51,329 nucleotides of DNA from Caulobacter endophyticus. GTDB lineage: Bacteria; Pseudomonadota; Alphaproteobacteria; Caulobacterales; Caulobacteraceae. The translations under genes and the position numbers were made by a program. This document shows, piece after piece, positions 44,399 to 51,329 of this stretch. The notes beneath the pieces were generated by a model that ran no database searches, was not told the origin of the DNA, and was given only the letters and a program-made list of their open reading frames with translations. Each line of letters opens with the position of its first letter. Position 1 is the stretch's first letter. The stretch covers positions 1-51,329 of the forward strand of contig NZ_JARQWV010000033.1 in assembly GCF_029543245.1 (NCBI RefSeq), read 5' to 3'.

Positions 44399-45322
44399 TC
44401 AGGCGGCGACATCGCCGGCCCAGTCGGTCTGGCTCCACAGCCGCGCGGCGCCCCGCACGCCCGAGGAGTCGCCCCAGCGCGCCTTGACGATGCGGCTCTC
44501 CCAATTGTCGGTGAAGACGTGCGGCGCCACCAGGGCCGGCAGCCGCTCGTACAGAAGCTCGACGTTCGACATGCCGCCGCCCAGGACGAAGACGTCCGGA
44601 TCAGCGATGTCGGCGATCACCGCCAGGCCCCGGGCCAGGCGATCAAGATAGCGGTCCAGCGCGCCCTTCGCCGTCGCGTCGCCCGAAGCAGCGGCCGCGA
44701 CGATGGCCGCGCCGCCGAGATCGCCGCCGCCGTGCTCGCGGAAATCGCGGCGGAAGCCGGTGCCGGAGATCCAGGTCTCCAGACAGCCATGACGACCGCA
44801 CCAGCAAGCAGGACCGGGGCTTTCCTCCGCCCTGGGCCAGGGCAGCGGCACGTGGCCCCACTCGCCCCCCACGCCGTTGGCGCCGTCGACCAGCTTGCCG
44901 TCGACGACGAGGCCGCCGCCGCAGCCGGTGCCGATGATCACCGCGAAGGTCACGCGCGCCCCGGCCGCCGCGCCGTCTACTGCTTCGGACAGGGCCAGGC
45001 AGTTGGCGTCGTTGGCCAGGCGGATGGGCCGTTCGAGCACCGTCTCCAGGTCTTCCCGGAAACGTCGCCCGTTCAGATAGGTGGTGTTGGCGTTGCGGAT
45101 CAGGCCCGTGCGTGGCGAGATCGATCCCGGCGCGCCGACGCCGACTGAACCGCCCCCGCCGACGGCCTGTTCAGTGCGGTCCACGAGGTCGCGCACGACG
45201 GCGAGCGCCGTCTCGTAATCGCCCGGCGTGTCGGCGCGGAGCGTCGAAAGCACGCGCCCTTCGAGCGACAGGGCCGCCGCCTCGATCTTGGTTCCGCCGA
45301 AATCGATCCCGATCTGGATCAC
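44399..45322 (-). CDS. ROK-family sugar kinase, fructokinase/mannokinase-like (307 aa)
   Basis: Cytosolic kinase phosphorylating a hexose such as mannose or fructose with ATP. The phosphate-binding DFGGTKIEAAAL is at 7-18, catalytic Asp105 in ANDANCLA, GTGCGGGLV at 131-139, and a complete zinc site His157, Cys173, Cys175, Cys180 (GEWGHVPL and CWCGRHGC). No HTH, so it is an enzyme rather than a regulator. The start is GTG at 45322 with GAGGGAG 6 nt ahead. The first gene of a run with the esterase and GH2 enzyme, 122 nt after the alpha-galactosidase. Phosphorylation of mannose released from galactomannan would channel it into central metabolism. Confidence 0.9.
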   Translation of the reverse strand: MIQIGIDFGGTKIEAAALSLEGRVLSTLRADTPGDYETALAVVRDLVDRTEQAVGGGGSVGVGAPGSISPRTGLIRNANTTYLNGRRFREDLETVLERPIRLANDANCLALSEAVDGAAAGARVTFAVIIGTGCGGGLVVDGKLVDGANGVGGEWGHVPLPWPRAEESPGPACWCGRHGCLETWISGTGFRRDFREHGGGDLGGAAIVAAAASGDATAKGALDRYLDRLARGLAVIADIADPDVFVLGGGMSNVELLYERLPALVAPHVFTDNWESRIVKARWGDSSGVRGAARLWSQTDWAGDVAA

Positions 45323-45393
45323 TCGAAACTCCCTCGCCGCATCCGTCTAGACCGGACGCCGCAACCTCCAGCGGCCCGAGGCTTACCTTGAGC

Positions 45394-45438
45394 CAACCGG
45401 TCGCGCCAGAATAAAAAAAGCCTTTTTACTTATTATAC
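45394..45438. promoter_or_regulatory. AT-rich site b upstream of the ROK kinase, plus ACCGGT motif
   Basis: Positions 45409-45438 start GAATAAA and contain AATAA, AAA, TTT and TTATT in palindromic order. Compared without gaps to site c (46918-46947), 22 of 30 bases are identical. An AACCGGT motif lies beside it (45395-45401). It begins just after the alpha-galactosidase stop and 87 nt before the kinase start, so it may be an operator or promoter element. It may also help end the upstream transcript. Confidence 0.5.
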
Positions 45439-45444
45439 TACAAG

Positions 45445-46635
45445 TCAGGGCTCGACCCGGAGCATGACCACGCCGTGGGACGCGACCTGCGCCGCATAGC
45501 CTGTCTTGCGCACACCAAGGTCCTTGGCCGCCCACAGATCGCGGACCTTGGCCGGCAGGCTTGGCGGATAGTCGAGCATCGCCCAGTCCACGCGGATCGT
45601 CGCCGGCGCCGTGCTTCGGTTGAGCAACACGACAGCGCGGCCGCCGCCTTGCAGCGGGCGCGCCCAGACCTCCAGGTCGCCCTGCTTGGACACCCGCCGC
45701 GCCTGGGCGCCAAGCGGATCCTGGTCGACGGCGATGACCTCCCTGTTGGTCAGGATCGCCTTGGTGCCGGCGTCCATGTGGCCGATGTCGTTGCCGGCGA
45801 TCAGCGGGGCGGCCAGCATGGCCCACAGGCTGAAGTGCGCTCGGTACTCCTCGGTGGTCATGCCGCCGTTGCCGACCTCCAGCATGTCCGGATCGTTCCA
45901 GTGGCCCGGCTTGGCGAAGGGATAGAGCTCGACCTGCTTGTCGAGGATGTTCATGACGCCCAGGCTGTAGCCCTTCACGCCCTCCCAGGCGTCGTAGATG
46001 TCGCCCGTGGTGCGCCAGAGGTTTCCGACCGACGCGCCCCAGGTCCAGGGCTTGGAATTTCCCCACTCGCAGATCGAAAAGACGATCTCCCGGCCCGAAG
46101 CCTGCAAGGCCGCCGACATGATGTAGTACGAGGACGGCGCGTCCTGCGTGCCGGCCATGCACCAGTCGTACTTCAGGTAGTCGACGCCCCAGGCGGCGTA
46201 CTGCCTGGCGTCCTGGTACTCGTAGCCGCGGCTGCCCGGACGGCCGGCGCAGGTCTTCAAGCCGGCGTCGGAATAGATGCCGAACTTCAGGCCCTTGGAA
46301 TGGATGTAGTCGCCCAGCGCCTTCATGCCGCTCGGGAAGCGCTTGGGGTCGGGCTGGATGTCGCCGCGAGCGTCGCGCTCGCCGTGCCAGCAGTCGTCGA
46401 TGACGACGTAGTCGTAGCCGGCGTCCTTCATGCCCGAGGCGACCATGGCGTCGGCCATGCGCCTGATCAGGGTTTCGTCGACGTTGCAGGCGAACTTGTT
46501 CCAGCTGTTCCAGCCCATCGGCGGGGTGCGTGCCAGGCCGTTGTCGGGCAGAGGCGGCGGCGGGTCGTCGGCAAGGGCCGGAGTTGCGGACGCGAGCAGG
46601 GACGCGGCCGCCAGGGTCGAGACGAGGCGCTTCAT
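45445..46635 (-). CDS. GH27 alpha-galactosidase (396 aa)
   Basis: Removes alpha-1,6-galactose side groups from galactomannan or raffinose-type sugars. Signal peptide to PALAD (23). GH27 motifs in order: TPPMGWNSWNKFACN (38-51), YVVIDDCWH (76-84), nucleophile Asp157 in YLKYDWC, probable acid/base Asp212 in RTTGDIYDAW, HWNDPDMLEVGNGG (245-258) and a C-terminal beta-sandwich ending near VMLRVEP. Length fits the family. The leader before its ATG is about 190 nt after a small ORF and contains a hairpin, and the immediate ribosome site is weak, which suggests leader control. Head of the alpha-galactosidase-kinase-esterase-mannosidase series. Confidence 0.94.
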   Translation of the reverse strand: MKRLVSTLAAASLLASATPALADDPPPPLPDNGLARTPPMGWNSWNKFACNVDETLIRRMADAMVASGMKDAGYDYVVIDDCWHGERDARGDIQPDPKRFPSGMKALGDYIHSKGLKFGIYSDAGLKTCAGRPGSRGYEYQDARQYAAWGVDYLKYDWCMAGTQDAPSSYYIMSAALQASGREIVFSICEWGNSKPWTWGASVGNLWRTTGDIYDAWEGVKGYSLGVMNILDKQVELYPFAKPGHWNDPDMLEVGNGGMTTEEYRAHFSLWAMLAAPLIAGNDIGHMDAGTKAILTNREVIAVDQDPLGAQARRVSKQGDLEVWARPLQGGGRAVVLLNRSTAPATIRVDWAMLDYPPSLPAKVRDLWAAKDLGVRKTGYAAQVASHGVVMLRVEP

Positions 46636-46740
46636 GGGTTCACGCTGGCGATGGGGAAGGAAGAGAAGGACGGCCCGCCGGTCCCTTGGCTCCCGCTTGC
46701 AGGAATCCTGGGAAAGGCGCGGGTGAATCCGGCGGACCGC

Positions 46741-46757
46741 GAGGCGACGAGCGCCTC
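46741..46757 (-). other. Hairpin in the alpha-galactosidase leader
   Basis: GAGGCG and CGCCTC form a perfect 6-bp stem with a 5-nt loop, starting 6 nt beyond the stop codon of the small ORF 46764-46826. There is no T run after it. Its place directly after a short translated ORF would suit an attenuation-type arrangement. Confidence 0.4.
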
Positions 46758-46763
46758 AGTCGA

Positions 46764-46826
46764 TCAGGCGGGGAAGAAAAGGGTTCGTGGACGCCAAAGC
46801 GCGTCGGGACCGTGCCCGAAAGTCAT
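46764..46826 (-). CDS. Small ORF, possible leader peptide (20 aa)
   Basis: Encodes MTFGHGPDALWRPRTLFFPA. GGGGAGG lies 5 nt before the ATG, better than the site of the downstream alpha-galactosidase. No known family recognised. It lies 128 nt ahead of the alpha-galactosidase start, and no terminator separates them except the hairpin at 46741-46757. The AT-rich promoter-like region 46910-46947 is upstream. It may be a regulatory leader peptide, a real small protein, or a chance ORF in a leader. Confidence 0.45.
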   Translation of the reverse strand: MTFGHGPDALWRPRTLFFPA

Positions 46827-46909
46827 GTTTGCCTCCCCAAGTCCTGCGCCGCGCCTTGGTGGCGCGGGCGGCTGGCTTGAGACGGAGGTGATCACGGGCG
46901 ACGCGGCCT

Positions 46910-46947
46910 CGTCAATCGAATAAATAAATTTGTTTTTCTTTTTATCC
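46910..46947 (-). promoter_or_regulatory. AT-rich site c and possible promoter for the alpha-galactosidase transcript
   Basis: On the minus strand a 25-nt A/T-rich stretch resembling an UP element runs into TTGACG (46910-46915), a good -35 hexamer. A matching -10 is not obvious; the stretch about 17 nt further is GC-rich. On the plus strand 46918-46947 shares 22 of 30 bases with site b, so the same protein may bind both. Confidence 0.5.
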
Positions 46948-46952
46948 GACCA

Positions 46953-48968
46953 TCAGCGGACATAGACCACCCCAACCCGCAGGCTGCGTGGCGCATCGTA
47001 GCTGGTGATCCCGTCGCCGGTGCGGCCGGTGGCGACCTCGGCGTCGAAGGCGTTGCGCAGGTCGATCTCCAGGCGGGTCGAGCGATTGACGTCGTAGCGG
47101 GCCGACAGGTTCAGGGTCGTGGCCGCCGCCAGCCGGCGGGTGTTGAGATCGTCGTCATAGCGCGCGCCCTCGTGGCGGGCGGCCAGGAACAGGCCCAGGC
47201 GATCACCGGCCCGCCACTCCAGTCCCGCCGAGGCGGCCAGGCGCGGGGCCTGGGCCGGACGCTTGCCGGTGAGCTCCGGGGCGTCGGCGCCGCCGTCGAC
47301 CTCGGCCCTGGTGGCCATCACCGCGCCGGTCAGCGCCAGACGATCGCCGAGACTGGCGCGACCTTCGAGCTCCAGCCCGACGGCGTCGATGCGGCCGACG
47401 TTCCGGCGCTGGCGCAGCACGCCGCCGGCCGGAATGAAGCCCGCCGTCGGGAAGGTCGCGGGCCCCTGGCCGATGGTGACATTGGCCACCGGATCCTCCA
47501 GCCGATTGAGGAACAGGGTCGCCGTGAGGCTGCCCTGCTTCCCTTCCAGCCCCGCCCCGGCCTCGACGCCGTAGAGGCGCTCGGGCTTGAGGGCGGCGTT
47601 GGCCTCGGTGACGTCGTTGCCGACCCGGAAAGGGCGGTGCAGCTCGTTGAGGCTGGGCGGGCGGAAGCCGGCATAGGCGGCGGTGCGCACGAAGCCCGGC
47701 CCAAGGTCACGACGCAGGCCGACGCGGCCGGTGGGCGTGGTGGTCGAGCGCCCGGCCGGGGTCTCGGCGAGGGTCGCCGCGCCGGTCTGGGCGTCGTACT
47801 CGCGACGACGGGCGTCGAAGGCCCGCCAGTGGTCGAGACGCAGGTCGCCGGTGACCAGCCAGGGACCGGCGGTCCAGCTGGCGTCGGCATAGGCGCCCAG
47901 GGTCGTGGTCTGGCCGCCAGCCTCGCGCAGGCGGGTGAACTGGCCGCTCATGTAGCGGAAACGCTCGTGGGTCTCGCCCTCGGCGGCCCGGAAATCGGCG
48001 CCGATCTCCCACTCCAGCGCCCCCCGCACGCCGCGCAGGGCGGCGTTGAAGCCGTAGCCGTAGGCCGGGGTCTCGAACTGGTCGTTGGCCGGGGTGGTGA
48101 AGGCACGGCCCGCGCCCACGGCGACCGAACGGTTCTGCAGGTCGCTGACCAGGGTCCAGGCCTGCAGCCGCCAGCCGTTGCGCCCTTCGGCGGGGGCCTG
48201 GGCGAAGGTCAGGCTGGCTTGCGCGCCGCGCGAGCGGGAATCGGCGCCGACGAGGCCCGAGCGACGGTTCTCGTCATAGACGGCCAGCCGGGCGGCCATG
48301 GCCGGACCGCTCGAAAGCCTCGTGTCGTAGCGCAGAGCCGCCGACCAGGTGTCGAGCGCCAGCGGCTCGTCGGCCGCGCCGCGTCCCTCGCGAACGGGCG
48401 TCCAGCCATCGGAACGCTCGGCCGTCACGCTGGCCAGCAGGCCGCCGCTGCCGGCGTTGACCGCCGCGCGGCGATAGCCCAGGCCGCCGGCCTCGACCCC
48501 CGCCTCCAGCACCGGCGCGCCGCCGTCGCGCCCAGCCAGGGCGACGACGCCGGTCAGGGCGCCCGCGCCATAGGCCTGGGCGCCGGCGCCGCGCACGATA
48601 CGCAACGACTGGATGGTCTCGGACGGCAGGCCGCTCCAGATCACCCATCCCCCGAACGGATCGTTCTGCGGCACGCCGTCCAGCGTGACCAGCGCCCGCC
48701 CCGCGCCCGACGGGGCGATGGCGCGCAGCGACAGGCCCTGTGTGGTCGGGTTGGCCGCAAGGCTGGAGGTGCGGCGAAACAGCGAGACGCCCGGCGCCCG
48801 GGCCAGTTGCTCGTCCAGGCGCGGCGAGCGCGCCCAGGCCGGGTCGGCCAGGTTGGTGATGGCGAAGGCGCCCTCCCCGGCCGACGGCGGCAGGCGGGCG
48901 CCGGTGACGACGACTTCCGAGACCGGAGCTTCAGGCGCGGGGACGGTCTCGAGGGGGGCGTCGAACAT
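46953..48968 (-). CDS. TonB-dependent receptor divergent from phytase (671 aa)
   Basis: Vitamin-B12/siderophore-sized receptor. A TonB-box-like SEVVVTGARLP is at 17-27, plug at about 30-140 with PRLDEQLARAPGVSLFRRTS, shortened here to its core LDEQLARAPGVSLF, TTQGLSLRAIAPSGAGRALVTL in part, and VRGAGAQAYGAGALTG. The barrel ends in LRVGVVYVR. The ATG at 48968 has GGAG 6 nt ahead and is the first usable start in this region. It gives no signal peptide, which is abnormal for an outer-membrane protein; the open frame continues upstream but without a nearby standard start codon. Divergent from a phytase across 168 nt with a possible Pho box, so it may import an inositol-phosphate, phosphate-rich ligand or a metal complex released by phytate breakdown (inference). 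Confidence 0.88.
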   Translation of the reverse strand: MFDAPLETVPAPEAPVSEVVVTGARLPPSAGEGAFAITNLADPAWARSPRLDEQLARAPGVSLFRRTSSLAANPTTQGLSLRAIAPSGAGRALVTLDGVPQNDPFGGWVIWSGLPSETIQSLRIVRGAGAQAYGAGALTGVVALAGRDGGAPVLEAGVEAGGLGYRRAAVNAGSGGLLASVTAERSDGWTPVREGRGAADEPLALDTWSAALRYDTRLSSGPAMAARLAVYDENRRSGLVGADSRSRGAQASLTFAQAPAEGRNGWRLQAWTLVSDLQNRSVAVGAGRAFTTPANDQFETPAYGYGFNAALRGVRGALEWEIGADFRAAEGETHERFRYMSGQFTRLREAGGQTTTLGAYADASWTAGPWLVTGDLRLDHWRAFDARRREYDAQTGAATLAETPAGRSTTTPTGRVGLRRDLGPGFVRTAAYAGFRPPSLNELHRPFRVGNDVTEANAALKPERLYGVEAGAGLEGKQGSLTATLFLNRLEDPVANVTIGQGPATFPTAGFIPAGGVLRQRRNVGRIDAVGLELEGRASLGDRLALTGAVMATRAEVDGGADAPELTGKRPAQAPRLAASAGLEWRAGDRLGLFLAARHEGARYDDDLNTRRLAAATTLNLSARYDVNRSTRLEIDLRNAFDAEVATGRTGDGITSYDAPRSLRVGVVYVR

Positions 48969-49050
48969 CGGGGCTCCAGGCGGCTGAGAGTCGGCGCAGC
49001 CTATCGCCGCCCCGGCGCAAGGGAACGTCCTTCCGGTGGAAAAGGCTCGC

Positions 49051-49072
49051 CTGTCATCAATCCGTTTTGCAA
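49051..49072 (+). promoter_or_regulatory. Possible Pho box upstream of phytase
   Basis: CTGTCAT matches the PhoB half-site exactly and is followed after 4 nt by a weak second half (CCGTTTT, 4 of 7). A -10-like GCATAAG lies at about 49078-49084. An 8-bp hairpin (GCGCGCGG/CCGCGCGC) at 49090-49113 would then be in the phytase 5' leader. The second half-site is poor, so the call is tentative. Confidence 0.35.
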
Positions 49073-49136
49073 TCGTCGCATAAGCCCTCGCGCGCGGCCC
49101 TCGGCCCGCGCGCAGGTTTCTCGGGGGACAAGCCGC

Positions 49137-51167
49137 ATGACCCATCTTCGCGCCAGCGCCGCCGTCGGCGTGCTCGCCTTCCTGCTGGGCGCCGGAGCGG
49201 CCCACGCCCAGGGCGCAGCCGTCGCGCCCGTCGTCGCGACCGCCCCCACCGTCGAAGGCGGCGCCAACGGCGTGGCCTTGATCCGCAACCCCGCCGCGCC
49301 CGACAAGAGCCTGATCGCCGCCACCGGCGAAGGCGGCGGCCTTGAACTCTACGGCCTGGACGGCCAGCGCGTCGGCGCGATCGCCGGCGGCGAGGTCTAT
49401 GGCGTCGACGTGCGCGAGCACGGCGGCAAGCCGCTGCTGGCGGTGCTGGACCGCAAGGGCGGCCGCCTGCGCCTGGCGTCTTACGATTTCGCCACCGGCC
49501 AGGCGGCCAGCCTCGACGCCAAGCCGCTGACGCTGGACTACGCCGGCGAAGGCGTCTGCCTGCATCGCGGCGCCCGTGACGGCGCGCTCTACGCCTTCAC
49601 CCTGGGCGTGGCCGGCCAGATGGACCAGTGGCTGCTGTTCCCCACCGCCGACGGCAAGCTGGACGGGCGCATCGTGCGCCGGCTGCACCTGTCGTCGGAG
49701 GCCAAGTACTGCGTCAGCGACGACGCGACCGGCGCGCTCTATGTCGCCCAGGAGGCGGTCGGTATCTGGCGCTACGACGCCGATCCGGAAGCCGAGGCCG
49801 TGCCGACCCTGGTCGACGCCAATCGCCTGGGCCAGATCGCCGGCGAGGTCGCGGGCCTTGCCCTGGTCGACGGGGGGCCGAGCGCCCGCTTCCTGGTGGC
49901 CGCCAATGCGACCGCCGGCGGCTACAACGTCTATAACCGCGCCCAGGACGACGCTTTCGTCGGGACTTTCCAGATCAAGACCAGCGACCAGAACGCGGTC
50001 GAGAACCCGTCGGGCCTGTTCGCCCTGCGCGCTCCCCTCGGTGATCGCCTGCCGGCCGGCGCCCTGCTGGTGGCCGACGATCGCAAGGCCGATGCGAACA
50101 TGAAGGTCGTCTCGTGGGCCGACATCGCCGCCGGGCTGAAGCTGCCGGCAGGCGACGCCGCCGGCTCCAAGCCCGCCAAGGGCTTCGCCACGGTGCAGCC
50201 GACCATGGAGACCAGGCCCGTCGACCACGACGGCGACGCCGCCGACGATCCGGCGATCTGGGCCAATCCGGCCGATCCCGCCAAGAGCGCCATCATCGCC
50301 ACCGACAAGAAGGGCGGCCTGCTGGTCTACGACCTGTCGGGCCAGCCCTTGCAGTACCTGGCCGACGGCAAGATGAACAATGTCGACCTGCGGGCCGGCT
50401 TCAAGCTGGCCGGCCGGGAGACGATCCTGGTCGCCGCCAGCGACCGCACCCACAAGTCGATCGCGCTCTACACCCTGGACCCCGCCACGCGGCAGCTGAC
50501 CTCGGTCGCCGACGGCGTGCAGGCCACGGGGCTTTCGGACCCCTACGGCCTTTGCATGTATCGCGGCCGCAAGGGCGCTACCTATGTGTTCGTCGGCGAT
50601 CCCGACGGGCTGGTGCGGCAGTGGAAGCTGGTCGCCCAGGCCAATGGCAAGGTCCGCGCCGTTGCGGTGCGCGACGTCAAGTTCGACACCCAGACCGAGG
50701 GCTGCGTCGCCGACGACGAGACCGGCGCCCTGTACCTGGCCGAGGAGGACGTCGCCCTGTGGAAGCTGGGCGCCGAGCCGACCGACCGGAAGGCGCCCAA
50801 TGCGGTCGACCGCGTGGCCTCCAACCCGGCCCTGAAGGACGACCTGGAAGGCGTGGGGCTTTACCGGCAGGCGGGCGGCAAAGGCTATCTGGTCGTCTCC
50901 AGCCAGGGCAACAACAGCTACGCCGTCTATCGCCGCGAGGGCGACAACGCCTATGTCGGCAGCTTCTCGGTGACCGCCGACGGAGCCAAGGGCATCGACG
51001 GGATCTCCGAGACCGACGGCCTGGACGTCACCAGCGCCTCGCTGGGCGAGGGCCTGGAAGCCGGCGCCTTCGTGGCCCAGGACGGCCGAAACGTGTTTCC
51101 GCCGGAGCACCAGAACTTCAAGCTCGTGCCCTGGTCGGCGATCGCCGGGGCGCTGGGGCTGAAGTAG
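49137..51167 (+). CDS. Two-domain beta-propeller phytase (676 aa)
   Basis: Calcium-dependent phytase releasing phosphate from phytate. Signal peptide to about AHAQG (25). Two propeller domains: N-terminal about 35-345 and C-terminal about 350-676. The C-terminal domain carries the full signature, DHDGDAADDPAIWANP followed by ATDKKGGLLVYDLSGQ and NNVDLR. The N-terminal copy has the parallel AATGEGGGLELYGLDGQ and YGVDVR but lacks the DDPAIW acidic segment. Known dual-domain phytases have the same arrangement, with an incomplete first domain that assists the second. ATG at 49137 is used because GGGGGAC precedes it and the signal peptide begins there. It ends before a pair of palindromic repeats likely to stop transcription. 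Confidence 0.93.
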   Translation: MTHLRASAAVGVLAFLLGAGAAHAQGAAVAPVVATAPTVEGGANGVALIRNPAAPDKSLIAATGEGGGLELYGLDGQRVGAIAGGEVYGVDVREHGGKPLLAVLDRKGGRLRLASYDFATGQAASLDAKPLTLDYAGEGVCLHRGARDGALYAFTLGVAGQMDQWLLFPTADGKLDGRIVRRLHLSSEAKYCVSDDATGALYVAQEAVGIWRYDADPEAEAVPTLVDANRLGQIAGEVAGLALVDGGPSARFLVAANATAGGYNVYNRAQDDAFVGTFQIKTSDQNAVENPSGLFALRAPLGDRLPAGALLVADDRKADANMKVVSWADIAAGLKLPAGDAAGSKPAKGFATVQPTMETRPVDHDGDAADDPAIWANPADPAKSAIIATDKKGGLLVYDLSGQPLQYLADGKMNNVDLRAGFKLAGRETILVAASDRTHKSIALYTLDPATRQLTSVADGVQATGLSDPYGLCMYRGRKGATYVFVGDPDGLVRQWKLVAQANGKVRAVAVRDVKFDTQTEGCVADDETGALYLAEEDVALWKLGAEPTDRKAPNAVDRVASNPALKDDLEGVGLYRQAGGKGYLVVSSQGNNSYAVYRREGDNAYVGSFSVTADGAKGIDGISETDGLDVTSASLGEGLEAGAFVAQDGRNVFPPEHQNFKLVPWSAIAGALGLK

Positions 51168-51180
51168 GACCTTTTTCGAT

Positions 51181-51230
51181 CCTTCTCCCCTTGCGGGAGA
51201 AGGTGTCGGCGATAGCCGACGGATGAGGGG
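51181..51230 (+). repeat. REP-like palindromic element, copy 1 (right end)
   Basis: CCTTCTCCC/GGGAGAAGG hairpin with a 5-nt loop, then GTCGGC/GCCGAC hairpin (51205-51220), then GGATGAGGGG. It starts 13 nt after the phytase stop and may serve as its transcript end. Confidence 0.75.
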
Positions 51231-51255
51231 TCGCGCGGACGGTTCTGAGAGGCCC

Positions 51256-51305
51256 CTCACCCGACCTCGCTTCGCGAGGCCACCCTCTCCCGCAAGGGGA
51301 GAGGG
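51256..51305 (-). repeat. REP-like palindromic element, inverted copy 2 (right end)
   Basis: On the minus strand: CTCTCCCCTTGCGGGAGAGGG-type hairpin (51283-51305), CCTCGC/GCGAGG hairpin (51265-51279), then GGTGAGGGGCC. Same design as copy 1 with changed but still paired stem bases. TGAGGGG of copy 1 can also pair with CCCCTCA here, making a large inverted structure. Elements of this look are widespread between genes in alphaproteobacteria. Confidence 0.75.
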
Positions 51306-51329
51306 ACATGGAGAGGCGATCTCCCGTGG

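Noticed and set aside
45410..45430. A-run/T-run after the alpha-galactosidase as an intrinsic terminator
   Set aside because: The only stem is AT pairs closing a 3-nt loop, with no GC-rich part. Similarity to site c fits a regulatory site better.
48969..51260. Minus-strand extension of the right-end TBDT frame through the phytase
   Set aside because: It is antisense to the phytase, whose signature motifs are intact; the receptor homology begins only at 48968.

Overview
The window looks like a chromosomal segment of an alphaproteobacterium of the Caulobacteraceae, most likely Caulobacter or a close relative. The base composition is very high in GC. Six very large TonB-dependent outer-membrane receptors (TBDTs) sit among polysaccharide-degrading enzymes. 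Tryptophan-halogenase-like flavoproteins and a JmjC-type cupin lie beside one receptor, which is typical of this family. The genus is an inference from gene content; I ran no comparison. No rRNA, tRNA, CRISPR array, transposase or phage gene is visible.

Left arm (442-15723, all minus strand). Transcription runs from a small HU-like DNA-binding protein into a GH3 beta-glycosidase and a Tat-exported GH2 enzyme, all joined by overlapping stop/start codons. Then come TBDT, PL1 pectate-lyase-like enzyme and a second TBDT. This reads as a pectin/hemicellulose uptake and degradation locus. Hairpin terminators follow both receptors and the lyase.

Centre (16023-25579, plus strand). An ECF sigma factor, FecR-like anti-sigma factor and FecA-type TBDT with a signalling domain form a cell-surface signalling operon with overlapping genes. 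Next come a Tat-exported flavin amine oxidase translationally coupled to a secreted RidA-family protein, and another TBDT. The pairing suggests oxidation of an amine or amino acid outside the cytoplasm with RidA clearing the imine product.

Halogenase region (25621-36750). A GH35 beta-galactosidase-like enzyme is followed by a likely four-gene minus-strand operon: a TBDT and three tryptophan-halogenase-family proteins joined by 4-nt overlaps. The first and third halogenases keep the catalytic residues; the middle one has lost nearly all of them. A JmjC/cupin_8 protein is divergent from the receptor.

Galactomannan region (36747-46952). GH5_8 endo-mannanase, ROK-family regulator with HTH, DUF1244 protein, GH2 beta-mannosidase-like enzyme, type-B carboxylesterase, ROK sugar kinase and GH27 alpha-galactosidase make an almost complete galactomannan pathway. 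Similar AT-rich inverted repeats lie in front of the mannanase/regulator pair, the kinase, the alpha-galactosidase and the halogenase-linked TBDT, so one regulator, perhaps the ROK protein, could connect them. A 20-codon ORF with a strong Shine-Dalgarno lies in the alpha-galactosidase leader.

Right end (46953-51329). A TBDT without a recognisable signal peptide is divergent from a two-domain beta-propeller phytase, with a possible Pho box between them. Both ends of the window carry paired inverted copies of REP-like palindromic elements.
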